Source: Bacillota bacterium (GTDB lineage: Bacteria > Bacillota > UBA4882 > UBA8346). From it: a stretch of DNA of 64,000 nt. Shown one piece after another: positions 1 to 7,471 of the stretch. The position numbers and the translations under genes are program-made. The notes beneath the pieces were generated by a model, which worked only from the letters and a program-made list of their open reading frames with translations, did not search any database and had not been told where the DNA came from. Numbering within the stretch: the first letter of the stretch is position 1; every line of letters starts with the position of its first letter. The stretch is taken from contig JAEZCE010000045.1 of assembly GCA_023429995.1 (NCBI GenBank), forward strand, positions 1 through 64,000, given 5' to 3'.

Positions 1-24
1 AAACCGGAAAAAGATGCTTGATTA

Positions 25-195
25 CATCTCCACCCCAACGTGAACGATGGGGCTAGGTATATTAAAAATATTCTAAAGGCCTTCCAGGCCTCGGTGTGTA
101 TTTTTATACACGCAGCTCAAAGCACAAACCCAGCCCGGCTTGTCCGGAGTTTAGAATGATTTTTTAAGGCCTAGCCCAGAACTTTAGGTCTGGGT
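25..195 (+). repeat. Structured palindromic repeat PR1, copy 1
   Basis: About 170 nt of nested inverted repeats. GGGCTAGG near 52-59 pairs with CCTAGCCC near 170-177; AGGCC/GGCCT forms an inner hairpin; ATTCTAAA pairs with TTTAGAAT; CCCAGA/TCTGGG forms a terminal hairpin. The reverse complement of 17222-17400 matches it along most of its length, sharing blocks such as AAACCCAGCCCGGCTT. The two copies are inverted relative to each other and bracket the accessory island. Role unknown: a MITE-like element, a REP-like repeat or an RNA. Confidence 0.7.
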
Positions 196-363
196 GGACA
201 GAATGAGCATAAAGATTTTTAGCTATTTCCTATTTATGGATGCTTAGCTTGATGACATTGGCCCCTCCCCTCCCTTTGACTGGTAGCGAGTTGATAGAGA
301 GTGCTTCTGATGGTTGGTTGGGAAAAAAAGGAGTCATAGCCGCACTGTTAAAGTTTTTATATA

Positions 364-414
364 CGACTTATGTCATATATTATTAAAATATATGCGCGTA
401 TACGACATAAGTCG
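364..414. repeat. Inverted repeat upstream of the cassette array
   Basis: Perfect 11-bp arms CGACTTATGTC (364-374) and GACATAAGTCG (404-414), with an AT-rich inner stem of ATATAT/ATATAT. TATACGAC also recurs directly in front of each arm, so the site has both inverted and direct symmetry, as recombinase or repressor sites often do. It lies about 160 nt before the first gene of the array. The rest of 196-572 holds no convincing gene; a 78-codon open frame there spans this repeat and lacks protein-like features. Confidence 0.6.
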
Positions 415-572
415 GGAATGCAGTAGTTTTACGAAATACCGCCTGAAACGGGCCGATGCCGCATCGTGCGGCACTTTAAAAGAACAGCGAAAGCCGAATA
501 TTATGCTTATTAATAGATCTTCTGAAAGTGCTTATGAGTTAATATTATAAGCGAGTTAAGGAGGCTGTTAGC

Positions 573-1406
573 GTGCAAAGAATAAACCGAATTTTTTTAG
601 GGTTTTTAATAATAGTGTCTATAATTTTATTTATTATTGTTCCTATAAATGCCTCTGGAAATGCTGAATTAATCGCAGAATCTACCTCTTTTTTTGTAAA
701 CAAACAAAATTTAATATCTGGCAATGAAAAGATACCTTATCTATTAAAAACTGAATGGGACCAAGCAGGAAAATACGCAATGTATACCCCGGAAAAGGTC
801 AGAGTTGGATGTTGGTCGACTGCTATCGCTCAAATTCTTTATTATCATAGACTTCTTCCTAAAGGAATAGTTAGTTATGAATGTACAGAGGGCTATAAAA
901 TTAATGCAAATCTTGAATCATATGGATTTGATTGGAATCAATTTGTTAATAAAATTGATGATGCTACGTCTCTAGCATCGATAGATCAGGTAGCAAAATA
1001 TTCATATTTTGTTGCTCTTGTAATACGAAAGGACTTCGGTACAGGCAGCTATCTAATGAATGATCAAACTTATAAAAATGTGTTGGAGAAACATTTTAGA
1101 TGTAAAGCAACGGAACACTATTTTAAGGACTTTTTATTCAATAAGGAAAAGACTAAAATAATAAAATTAATAAAAAGTGAAATCACCGCTTTAAGGCCGA
1201 TTATGTTTTATTTTTCTGATGGCAAAGAAGTCACCCATGCAGTCGTTATCGATGGTTATTTAGAAAAAAAGGATCTGTTTTTGGTTCATATTAATCAGGG
1301 TTTAGGTGGGGGAGGAAATGGAAACTATAACCTTTTTGATTCGATTTCTCAATTAGGCGATGATATGAAATTTAGATTTCTCTTAACAATTAAACCTAAA
1401 AGTTAG
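573..1406 (+). CDS. Secreted C10-family (streptopain-like) cysteine peptidase
   Basis: A 277-residue protein starting at GTG behind AAGGAGG. Residues 1-28 are a signal peptide or membrane anchor (basic start, long Leu/Ile core, PINAS end). The mature part follows the peptidase C10 layout: a trimmed N-terminal stretch with KTEWDQ, the nucleophile Cys80 in VGCWSTAIAQ, the catalytic His222 in THAVVIDGY, then HINQGLGGGGNGNY, matching the Trp/Gly-rich C-terminal loop of the family. Family members are extracellular proteases made as zymogens, and the spacing here is close to a full catalytic domain with a very short propeptide. It is the first gene of the accessory array and is followed directly by structured element A. 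Family assignment is from motifs only. Confidence 0.72.
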   Translation: MQRINRIFLGFLIIVSIILFIIVPINASGNAELIAESTSFFVNKQNLISGNEKIPYLLKTEWDQAGKYAMYTPEKVRVGCWSTAIAQILYYHRLLPKGIVSYECTEGYKINANLESYGFDWNQFVNKIDDATSLASIDQVAKYSYFVALVIRKDFGTGSYLMNDQTYKNVLEKHFRCKATEHYFKDFLFNKEKTKIIKLIKSEITALRPIMFYFSDGKEVTHAVVIDGYLEKKDLFLVHINQGLGGGGNGNYNLFDSISQLGDDMKFRFLLTIKPKS

Positions 1407-1411
1407 TGATT

Positions 1412-1672
1412 ATGGGCGATCCATCCTTGACCGCAAAAGAAACTAGGGATCGTTCGGCGATACTCCGTAAAACACAGGGTTACTGCTTTGGGCGCGGTAT
1501 TCAAAGAAGCAGATTCGAAAGATAATTCATGAAGCTAATTCGAGAAGTTGACTCACGACGTTGGCGCGCCACATCTGAGCGCCCAAGTCGAAGTGTCACT
1601 AGGGCGCTCGGACGTCAGTAACCCTGGGACGTTGCCTAAAATAAGGCGATTGTGACGGCCATTGTGGCCGTC
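1412..1672 (+). repeat. Structured cassette-end element, copy A
   Basis: The most complete copy. P1 is a perfect 11-bp stem, CAGGGTTACTG (1475-1485) with CAGTAACCCTG (1616-1626). P2 pairs GGCGCG (1491-1496) with CGCGCC (1565-1570). P3 pairs 1574-1584 with 1602-1612 around the 17-nt loop AAGTCGAAGTGTCACTA. Conserved single-stranded motifs include GAAGCAGATTC, ATTCATGAAG and CCACAT just before P3. A further GACGGCC/GGCCGTC hairpin follows at 1654-1672. It lies between the stop of the C10 peptidase gene and the next gene, on the same strand as the array. Confidence 0.75.
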
Positions 1673-1697
1673 CGATAAAAACATGAGAGAGTAAAAA

Positions 1698-2037
1698 ATG
1701 ATAAGAGAAGCTGAAATAATGGATAGAGATGCCATTCAAAATTTATATAAAACTCTGTGTCCGAAGATCCGGTTAACGTTCATCCGGAAAGAATTGAGCA
1801 GATAAAGAAAGATCAAAAGTAGTTGAAAATTTCGTAGTAGATGAAAAATATCGTGGGCAGGGCATAGGAACTGCATTAATAAATCATATTTTTAAAATCG
1901 GTCGTGAGAATAAATGTTTCGTTGTAAAACTATTAAGTAGCAGTTTCAGAGAAGATGCACATCGCTTTTTTGAAAAGAATGGTTTTAACGGCTCAGATAA
2001 AAAAGGATTTGTAAAATATCTTAACCGGGATAAGTAA
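1698..2037 (+). pseudogene. GNAT acetyltransferase, frameshifted and internally deleted
   Basis: Starts MIREAEIMDRDAIQNLYKTL, the usual first strand and helix of a GNAT fold, then loses frame near 1757 (LCPEDPVNVHPERI continues in the next frame) and stops. A second in-frame block from about 1823 reads ENFVVDEKYRGQGIGTALI, containing the acetyl-CoA-binding R-G-x-G-I-G loop, then a normal C-terminal half ending HRFFEKNGF. The core strand between the two blocks is missing, so no active enzyme is expected. It lies between element A and the ParE module. Confidence 0.75.
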
Positions 2038-2109
2038 TTGGGATTATGAAAGTGTAGTATGCCTATGGTATAATAATAGAAAGATAATTAATTTTAGGAG
2101 TGTCAACTA

Positions 2110-2286
2110 ATGAGTATTATTAAAGATGAAGCTAAAAAGATTATCGAAGAATTACCGGAAAATGCGACTTGGGATGATTTAATGTACCAATTTTATGTAA
2201 AAAAACGAGTGGAAACCGGGATTAAAGAAATTGAAAACGGTGAAACAATGTCTCATGAAGAAGTGAAGAAAAGATTATTATCATGA
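2110..2286 (+). CDS. ParE/RelE-partner antitoxin
   Basis: A 58-residue acidic helical protein, MSIIKDEAKKIIEELPENAT at its start, with MSHEEVKKRLLS at its end. It resembles the short addiction-module antitoxins of ParE-type toxins, which neutralise the toxin and repress their own promoter. RBS TAGGAG lies 10 nt upstream. Its stop overlaps the toxin start (ATGA at 2283-2286), typical of translationally coupled toxin-antitoxin pairs. The family of the N-terminal DNA-binding part was not identified. Confidence 0.75.
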   Translation: MSIIKDEAKKIIEELPENATWDDLMYQFYVKKRVETGIKEIENGETMSHEEVKKRLLS

Positions 2287-2591
2287 GGATTATCTGGACC
2301 CAATCTGCCGTTTTGAATTTAGAAGGTATTAAAGAGTATATTGCACAGGATTCTCAATATTATGCTGCTGAATTCGTTGAGAAAATTATTGGAGCTGTAG
2401 AAAAGCTTGGCGCTTTCCCTAGACTGGGAAGAGAAGTCCCGGAAATCAAAAAAGAAAATATTCGTGAAATCATTTATGGAAATTACCGTATTTTATATGG
2501 ATTAGATAGTGAAGTTCTTTATATTATTGCCATTATCCACACCGCAAGAGACTTAAATAAAGTAAAACTAAACCCATGGGAAATTTTTTAA
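2283..2591 (+). CDS. RelE/ParE-family toxin
   Basis: A 102-residue protein with the RelE/ParE fold pattern: MRIIWTQSAVLNLEGIKEYI (strand and helix 1), EKIIGAVEKLGAFPRLGREV (helix 2 and the P-x-x-G-R-x-V turn), then NIREIIYGNYRILYGLD and the C-terminal strand IIAIIHTARD. ParE members poison gyrase and RelE members cleave mRNA; the PRLGREVPE turn and HTARD end favour the ParE type. It overlaps the antitoxin gene by 4 nt and appears intact, unlike the other toxins in this island. Structured element B follows 42 nt after the stop. Confidence 0.85.
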   Translation: MRIIWTQSAVLNLEGIKEYIAQDSQYYAAEFVEKIIGAVEKLGAFPRLGREVPEIKKENIREIIYGNYRILYGLDSEVLYIIAIIHTARDLNKVKLNPWEIF

Positions 2592-2633
2592 ACCTCCATT
2601 AAAACCTCCATAAAAAATCAAAGAAATGAAAGT

Positions 2634-2853
2634 GCGACCATCCGTGGTCGCTTCAATATAGGGCCGATGTGCTATACTTCAGCTAACAACATGTTGTCGC
2701 TGGCGGGTTGCGCTATTTCGAAGATGGGTATTCGAAGAGGAAGGCTAAATCACGAAGCAGATTCAAAGATGTTGGTTCATGGAGTTGGCGCAACCACATC
2801 GACGGACCTAATTCGAAGTATCACTAAGGTCCGTCGACATCGGCAACATGTGG
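2634..2853 (+). repeat. Structured cassette-end element, copy B
   Basis: Opens with the hairpin GCGACCA-tccg-TGGTCGC (2634-2651), then TATAGGGCCGA. P1 pairs ACATGTTG (2689-2696) with CAACATGT (2844-2851). P2 pairs GGTTGCGC (about 2706-2713) with GCGCAACC (2788-2795). P3 is a perfect 11-bp stem, TCGACGGACCT (2799-2809) with AGGTCCGTCGA (2827-2837), around the loop AATTCGAAGTATCACTA. All stems differ in sequence from copies A and C yet pair in the same order. The 3' end runs into the truncated DUF4160 frame. Confidence 0.78.
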
Positions 2854-2999
2854 ACGGCAATATATTAGAAGGTGAAATTCCAGCTAAGAAGTTAAGAATG
2901 TTGCTGACGTGGATGGATATCCATCAAGAGGAATTAGTTGCCAATTGGAATTTATTGTCGAATGACGATCAATATTTTAAGATTGAACCTTTAAGGTGA
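2852..2999 (+). pseudogene. DUF4160 protein, C-terminal remnant
   Basis: The frame reads GNILEGEIPAKKLRMLLTWM and continues IHQEELVANWNLL, which matches the conserved C-terminus of DUF4160 proteins. These normally have about 80-90 residues and sit beside DUF2442 genes. The N-terminal half is absent: upstream is element B rather than coding sequence. By chance the frame stays open back to an ATG at 2667 through the element, so a 110-residue read-through product is formally possible. Its DUF2442 partner follows 12 nt downstream. Confidence 0.65.
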
Positions 3000-3011
3000 T
3001 GGGGTGAGAAA

Positions 3012-3249
3012 ATGAATCCGAGAGTTAATGATGTCCAACCTTTAGATGAGTATAAGTTACTACTGACTTTCACAAATGGTGAGAAGGTGTTATTTGATGT
3101 TTCAAAATATCTGGAACATAAATTTTGGAGTGAATTAAAAGATAAGTCCATTTAGGACTGTTAAGGTAAGTGGCGGAAGCGTAGAATGGATTCATGGACA
3201 GGATTTCTGTCCGGATGAACTCTATGAAAATAGGATACCATTAAATTAA
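3012..3249 (+). pseudogene. DUF2442 protein with a frameshift
   Basis: Starts MNPRVNDVQPLDEYKLLLTF, the hallmark N-terminus of DUF2442, with a good RBS (GGGGTGAG). After SELKDKS the frame ends in TAG at 3153. One nucleotide less restores SPFRTVKVSGGSVEWIHGQD, and then DFCPDELYE to the proper end. One extra A near 3141-3146 explains the break. Intact DUF2442 proteins of about 80 residues are common in integron cassettes and beside DUF4160. Their function is not established. Confidence 0.75.
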
Positions 3250-3320
3250 ACAGATAAGATTATATTCCCAAAAGGTTGAGCTTTTGGGAATTTTAATACA
3301 TGGGTAAAGGAACTTTGAAA

Positions 3321-3555
3321 GTGGTTGCCCTCCATGGACAACCTTAAATTAGGGCCGACGCACAGCCGATAACAACGAGTTGCAGGCTACGCACCGGATT
3401 GTAACGAATCTGGGCTGTTCCGGTGCCCCGGCCCAAATCGCCCGCGCCAAGTCCTGAGACGGGCCGGGAAGTAGATTCATGATGTAGCGCGCCCACATCG
3501 ATACAGCTAAGTCGAAGTATCACTAAGCTGTATCGACGTCAGTAACGCGGAAACG
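3321..3555 (+). repeat. Structured cassette-end element, copy C
   Basis: Opens with GGTTG...CAACC around the palindrome TCCATGGA (3323-3343), then TTAGGGCCGACGCACAGCCG, nearly the same linker as copies B and G. P2 pairs GCTAC (3386-3390) with GTAGC (3484-3488). P3 is a perfect stem, TCGATACAGCT (3498-3508) with AGCTGTATCGA (3526-3536), around AAGTCGAAGTATCACTA. P1 (GTTGC with GTAAC) needs a G-T pair and a bulge. GC-rich extra sequence between the P2 arms suggests an insertion. Confidence 0.75.
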
Positions 3556-3632
3556 ATATATGAAATTGTCAGCCCCAATGATAAAGGTTTGAGGGCAAAA
3601 TCATTTGCCCCCGTCCTGGGGGCAGAGGCCAA

Positions 3633-3902
3633 TTATTGAAGCCGAATTTCGAGGGTTTTTCCCATAGCTTGAGCTACTTTACCTAAGAATTCAATGGTAG
3701 GATTGTAATCTCCGCTTTCAAGTCTGGAAATATTGGATTGTTTTGTTCCAACTAATTCGGCAAGTTGTTCTTGAGTTAAGTTCAATTCATGTCTGGCTTT
3801 TATGATTTCTCTAACAACCTTGTATTCAATGGAGTTATTATCAAGTTCTTTAATAACTTCCGGATCGGAATTAATGATTTGTTTGGCATCATCCCATTTC
3901 AT
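3633..3902 (-). CDS. higA: HigA-type XRE antitoxin
   Basis: An 89-residue protein starting at ATG 3902 behind AGGAGGTG. Residues about 30-83 form an XRE/Cro-type helix-turn-helix, with NLTQEQLAELVGTKQSNISR as helices 2-3 and YNPTIEFLGKVAQAMGKTLE after it. It would bind and silence the HigB toxin and repress the operon. The gene lies downstream of the toxin gene, the HigBA order, and both are on the minus strand, opposite to most of the array, as toxin-antitoxin cassettes with their own promoter often are. It is intact while its toxin is damaged. Confidence 0.85.
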   Translation of the reverse strand: MKWDDAKQIINSDPEVIKELDNNSIEYKVVREIIKARHELNLTQEQLAELVGTKQSNISRLESGDYNPTIEFLGKVAQAMGKTLEIRLQ

Positions 3903-3931
3903 TGTTCGCACCTCCTGATGTAGTCTTGCAT

Positions 3932-4260
3932 CTATTTTCTGGCTATATCAAGTTCTCTTTCCGGGGTTTTATTGGATTTTTTCACAAAGCCATGTAAAGA
4001 ACAAAGGTATTATCTAAATGAATAAAGTAAAAAATTCTTGAAATATCAGAAGCAAATTGAATTCGTAATTCCCATAAACCCTTATAATTCTCACCTTCGA
4101 TTTTCCGGGTATGGGGATAAGTCAAATTAATCCCAAACTCTTCGAGAAGATCAATCTCCCGTTCAATCTTTGCCCGGTGCTTCGGGGGTAAAGACTGAAT
4201 GAAATCAAGGACGGGACATTGCAGATTATCTTTTTCAAATAATTCAATGCTCCATTTCAT
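3932..4260 (-). pseudogene. higB: HigB-type (Gp49/DUF891) toxin with C-terminal frameshift
   Basis: From ATG 4260, MKWSIELFEKDNLQCPVLDF then SLPPKHRAKIEREIDLLEEF, and GLWELRIQFASDISRIFYF: the phage Gp49/HigB family of ribosome-dependent mRNA interferases. The frame closes after FVLYMAL near 3982. In the next frame the normal tail continues as HGFVKKSNKTPERELDIARK to a stop at 3932, 30 nt before the antitoxin start. The lost C-terminus includes the His/Lys-rich region of the active site, so the toxin is probably inactive. A sequencing error is the alternative. Confidence 0.7.
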
Positions 4261-4446
4261 ATTTATAGTATATATCATATACGATATAATGCAAGTTTAT
4301 TATTCCAGCTTATGCTTAAAGTATGTAAGAAAAATTTGGGAATTGGTAATTTTGAATGTATAATAAAAGGAACTAATGGGATTTTTTGGCTTCCGTCTTC
4401 CTGACTCCAGCAAAAAAAGGAGCTGACCACTCCATTTAAAGGAGCA

Positions 4447-5388
4447 ATGAAACGAATGGATTATAGTAGAAAAATTTCAGAGCGTCTTTGGAATTTACCT
4501 GATAAAGGTGAACTTGAAAGCATGCGAGAAAAGACTTTTATTGATGATATTGTACAAAAAAGCCATATTGAGAAGGAATTATTAGCAAATATTGATGGTA
4601 TTCATTCGATATTTGATGCAGGAGGAGGCTCCGGGAGATTTTCTATTTTACTTGCTAAACGGGGACTGCATATAACTCATTTTGATATATCCCAACCCAT
4701 GATCGATAAAGCAAAAGAGCTTGCTCAAAAGGAAGGAGTTTTGGCGAATATTGAATTTGTAAAAGGCGCATTGGAAGATTTATCAGCCTATTCAGACAAA
4801 TCATTTGATATGGTTATATCATTTGATGCTCCCATATCGTATACGTATCCTAATCAGCATACTATAATTAAAAATCTTGTACGTCTTGCAAAAAATAAGA
4901 TCATGATTAGCGTTTCCAGTCGATTAGGATATCTGCCATATTTGGCCAACCCTCTACAAAAAATCCAATTTATCCTTGACAAAAATTCTTCGAATAGTTG
5001 GGTGCAATGGTGTTTGCAAAATAAGGATAATATGATTAACGACTTCTCATTTAATGCAGACATTTGTTATGAAATGTTAAGTCAAGGATTAGTTGGAAAT
5101 GGGAAGGAAGAAATAGAAGCATTCGAAAAGGGTGAAACACCGTGGGTAATAACTTATACCTTTATGCCTGATGAATTAAGTGGCATTCTACAAAGCTTTG
5201 GAGTAAAAAACATCCGTCTTGCTGGTCCAGGCGCTTACGCTAGAACGATACCTAACGAATTGCTTGTTAAGATAATGAATGATCCTAAGCAAAAAGCGGA
5301 TTTCTTAAATTTTTGCTATAAATATGATAGTAATCAATATGTTTGCGGTATGGGTAAGGATAACTTATTTGCTTATGGAGAGATATAA
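4447..5388 (+). CDS. Class I SAM-dependent methyltransferase
   Basis: A 313-residue protein, start ATG 4447 behind AAAGGAGC. Residues 52-160 hold a Rossmann methyltransferase core: motif I IFDAGGGSGRFSILLAKRG (about 55-73), the acidic end of strand 2 (HFDISQPMIDKA), and motif IV SFDMVISFDAPISY (about 117-130), giving a D-A-P-x-S-Y variant. The C-terminal 150 residues probably bind the acceptor. The substrate cannot be read from sequence; the nearest style is small-molecule or ubiquinone/menaquinone-type methylases. A single-gene cassette between the HigBA module and structured element E. Confidence 0.8.
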   Translation: MKRMDYSRKISERLWNLPDKGELESMREKTFIDDIVQKSHIEKELLANIDGIHSIFDAGGGSGRFSILLAKRGLHITHFDISQPMIDKAKELAQKEGVLANIEFVKGALEDLSAYSDKSFDMVISFDAPISYTYPNQHTIIKNLVRLAKNKIMISVSSRLGYLPYLANPLQKIQFILDKNSSNSWVQWCLQNKDNMINDFSFNADICYEMLSQGLVGNGKEEIEAFEKGETPWVITYTFMPDELSGILQSFGVKNIRLAGPGAYARTIPNELLVKIMNDPKQKADFLNFCYKYDSNQYVCGMGKDNLFAYGEI

Positions 5389-5404
5389 GAATAAAAAATG
5401 TAAA

Positions 5405-5564
5405 ATGCCGTCATCCTTGACGGCTTGGACTTCGTGGGGCAATGGTCCGATTGCCTAACAAAGGGTTACTGCTTGGGGCGCGGTTATTCGAAGAAGCAGA
5501 TTCGAACCAGAAAGATAATTCATGAAGCTGATTCAAGAAGTTGACTCATGTTTGTTGCAATTGG
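5405..5564 (+). repeat. Structured cassette-end element, copy E (short form)
   Basis: Opens with GCCGTC-atcctt-GACGGC (5407-5424). The middle part is almost identical to copy A from GGGTTACTGCTT to GTTGACTCA, including GGGCGCGGT, GAAGCAGATTCGAA and AATTCATGAAGC. The P3 hairpin is absent. Instead the ends pair as CCGATTG-cct-AACAAA (5447-5462) with TTTGTT-g-CAATTGG (5551-5564), so a closing stem is kept although the 3' half differs. Follows the methyltransferase stop by 18 nt. Confidence 0.7.
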
Positions 5565-5605
5565 CCTAAACTATGCCTAGAAGAAATGCAGCCGCTTGTT
5601 GCAGC

Positions 5606-5717
5606 CTATCGACCTTCCCCTTCCCTTTAGCATTTGAATCAGACCACCGGTCAAAGGGAGGGGAAATGCTACCAAACATCTTCTACCGACCGGGTTTCTG
5701 AAGGGGTGAGTCGATAG
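5606..5717. repeat. Inverted-repeat element PR2
   Basis: Outer arms CTATCGAC (5606-5613) and GTCGATAG (5710-5717) enclose a second stem in which CCCCTTCCCTTT pairs with AAAGGGAGGGG. The block GTCAAAGGGAGGGG recurs inverted at about 262-283, downstream of repeat PR1 copy 1. No gene is visible between 5565 and 5931 apart from this repeat and a short decayed coding block. Confidence 0.55.
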
Positions 5718-5750
5718 ACCGTCAGCTTTAACAGCCAAAGTGGTTTAGAG

Positions 5751-5842
5751 GATATTTTTTTAGCAATAATTTGAATATTTCCGGTAAATCGGATGAATGG
5801 CAGGAAATTATAGGTAAATGGGGAATGCTTTTTTGATGAAGA
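5751..5842 (+). repeat. Duplicated coding remnant, copy 1
   Basis: About 90 nt closely similar to 9447-9540. In one frame it reads NNLNISGKSDEWQEIIGKWG, and the second copy reads the same peptide with few changes, so both look like the 3' end of a former gene that was duplicated. Each copy lies just upstream of an unrelated secreted-protein gene. The parent protein was not recognised. Confidence 0.6.
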
Positions 5843-5931
5843 ATTAACATAGGGGAATAAACAGAGTGGCGGTCCCTAGGCAGCCCATCGAGGGCACGGC
5901 CTCTTAGAGAATGAATGGAGGAGGGGTTTGT

Positions 5932-6762
5932 ATGCGAAAGGGCTTTTTGTTGGCGATAATGTGCATGATATTTCTTATGGCTACAATTTCTAGTCCTCTA
6001 GTAATAAGTAAAGAAGAAAATCAAAGTCAATTTGAAAATATTTGGTTTGGATTTACGGACAGAACTGGACTTCGAATTGTTGCTGTAGAAAATGAAAACA
6101 TTAACCCAAACAAGCTTACAAAAGCAATTTGTGAGGAAGGGAAAGTATTACCCGTTTTATTTGAAGGGTTTAAGGATGCTGATACTGAGAAAAATAATGG
6201 ACGACAAAATGCTGGGAATTTTGACTATTGTGGCGGTTATTATTTTAGTATTACCTCTGGGAAAACCTTTGAAGATTCTTGGTGTGTCCTTACCGAAGAG
6301 GATTTCTTAAAAAATTATAATGCGGTAAAGGTTAAGCAAGCTAATTATAGTAAAATTAGTCCGGAATTATTAAAGAAAATATATGAAAAGCAGAAAATGA
6401 AAGTCAAAGAAGGTTGGGTGCTCGCTGGATTTGGAAATTCTAATAAAATTGGGACGGTATTATTTGAGGATAAAAAAAACAACTCACTCTTGAAGTGTAC
6501 TGTTTTGGTTTATAATAATAGGTTATATTTTTCTGATTTCGGAGAAGGTGTTACTTTATATGCCAAAGATGATTATATAGATATACTCGGAATGAGTATA
6601 CCTCAATGTGAAGAAGTATTTAATATTTTTACAAAGGGAAATAGCGTTTTTGTTTTAATGCAAAGGTATCTTGATGAAGGTAAAAATATTTCATTAATCC
6701 AGGCTAGTGGTGAAAAATTAAAATACATTAAGGGAGTTTCCAGATATACTTATCCTGAATAA
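5932..6762 (+). CDS. Secreted protein of unknown function
   Basis: A 276-residue protein. ATG 5932 is chosen because GGAGGAGGGG precedes it by 6 nt. Residues 1-26 form a signal peptide (MRKGFLLAIMCMIFLMATIS). The mature part is rich in Asn, Lys and aromatic residues, has scattered Cys (a Cys at CEEGKV, CGGYYF and SWCVL), and no motif I recognise. AT-rich like the other array genes. Preceded by the decayed coding remnant and by GGGCACGGCC, a short block also found in structured element G. The true product and partner are unknown. Confidence 0.6.
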   Translation: MRKGFLLAIMCMIFLMATISSPLVISKEENQSQFENIWFGFTDRTGLRIVAVENENINPNKLTKAICEEGKVLPVLFEGFKDADTEKNNGRQNAGNFDYCGGYYFSITSGKTFEDSWCVLTEEDFLKNYNAVKVKQANYSKISPELLKKIYEKQKMKVKEGWVLAGFGNSNKIGTVLFEDKKNNSLLKCTVLVYNNRLYFSDFGEGVTLYAKDDYIDILGMSIPQCEEVFNIFTKGNSVFVLMQRYLDEGKNISLIQASGEKLKYIKGVSRYTYPE

Positions 6763-7213
6763 AAGTAAGTCTTATTCATTTAATAGCAATGATATCGACC
6801 ATCCAACCATCGTTGGTTCGGATGGCGCGGGATTTGGGACTGATAGGGAAGCTGGCACTGCGGAGATCAGCCAGCAGTGTATCCGAGATTAAGTGGGCAA
6901 AAAGCCCCAAAAAGTGTAGGACCTTTCGGGGCTAGTAGAGTTTAACTTCGCTCAATTTTGGAAACACCTTGATGAACGAAAGCACGGTTGCATTCTGCTA
7001 TGGAGTTTGAAAACCCGAATCCGGTTTTGGCGTGGGCTTCTCAACTGAAAAATGGATATCTTAGCCATCCATTGAGCGCCAAGGTTAAGAAAATAAAAGC
7101 GTAAAAAGTAAGTCCAAAACGCTTTTAACTGTAAAAAATTTCTTGGATATATTTCATGGTGTTGATAAAATGTAATTACATAGTAATAACCGCATAAGGA
7201 GAGCGCTACCCCC
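6763..7213. other. Intergenic block with hairpins, possible remnant element H
   Basis: Just after the stop lies CGACCATCCAACCATCGTTGG, with a TCC motif like the opening hairpins of the structured elements, then GATGGCGCGGG. Further hairpins: GCTGG-ca-CTG with CAG-CCAGC (about 6850-6876), GCCCC/GGGGC (about 6904-6932), AATGGAT/ATCCATT (about 7050-7072) and AAAAGCGT/ACGCTTTT (about 7096-7127). The P1-P3 pattern is not recognisable, so membership of the element family is doubtful. No gene is seen. Confidence 0.35.
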
Positions 7214-7471
7214 ATGAAAATGGACATTATTAAGATTGGAAATTCTAAAGGGATTCGGCTTCCGCAGGCAGTTTTGAAGCAATGTGGGATTGATTCGAAA
7301 GTAGAGCTGGAAGTTAAAGATAACTATATCATTTTAAAACCGGTAAAGAACCCCCGTCAAGGCTGGGCTGCGTCTTTTAAACTCATGCGGAAAAACAATG
7401 ATGATGTTTTATTAATATCGGAAGAAATCGATCATGATACGTTGGAGGAATGGGATGTACCAAAGCATTGA
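7214..7471 (+). CDS. mazE: MazE-like AbrB-type antitoxin
   Basis: An 85-residue protein with an N-terminal swapped-hairpin (SpoVT/AbrB) DNA-binding domain: MDIIKIGNSKGIRLPQAVLK, then VELEVKDNYIILKPVK. The C-terminal tail SEEIDHDTLEEWDVP is acidic and would occupy the MazF groove. Pairs with a broken mazF that starts inside its last codons (ATG 7455), the usual overlapping order. The antitoxin looks intact, so it could still repress its promoter or neutralise a MazF encoded elsewhere. Confidence 0.8.
   Translation: MKMDIIKIGNSKGIRLPQAVLKQCGIDSKVELEVKDNYIILKPVKNPRQGWAASFKLMRKNNDDVLLISEEIDHDTLEEWDVPKH

Noticed and set aside
314..550. A 78-codon frame near the left end
   Set aside because: It runs through the inverted repeat at 364-414, has no clear RBS and a product without domain-like features.
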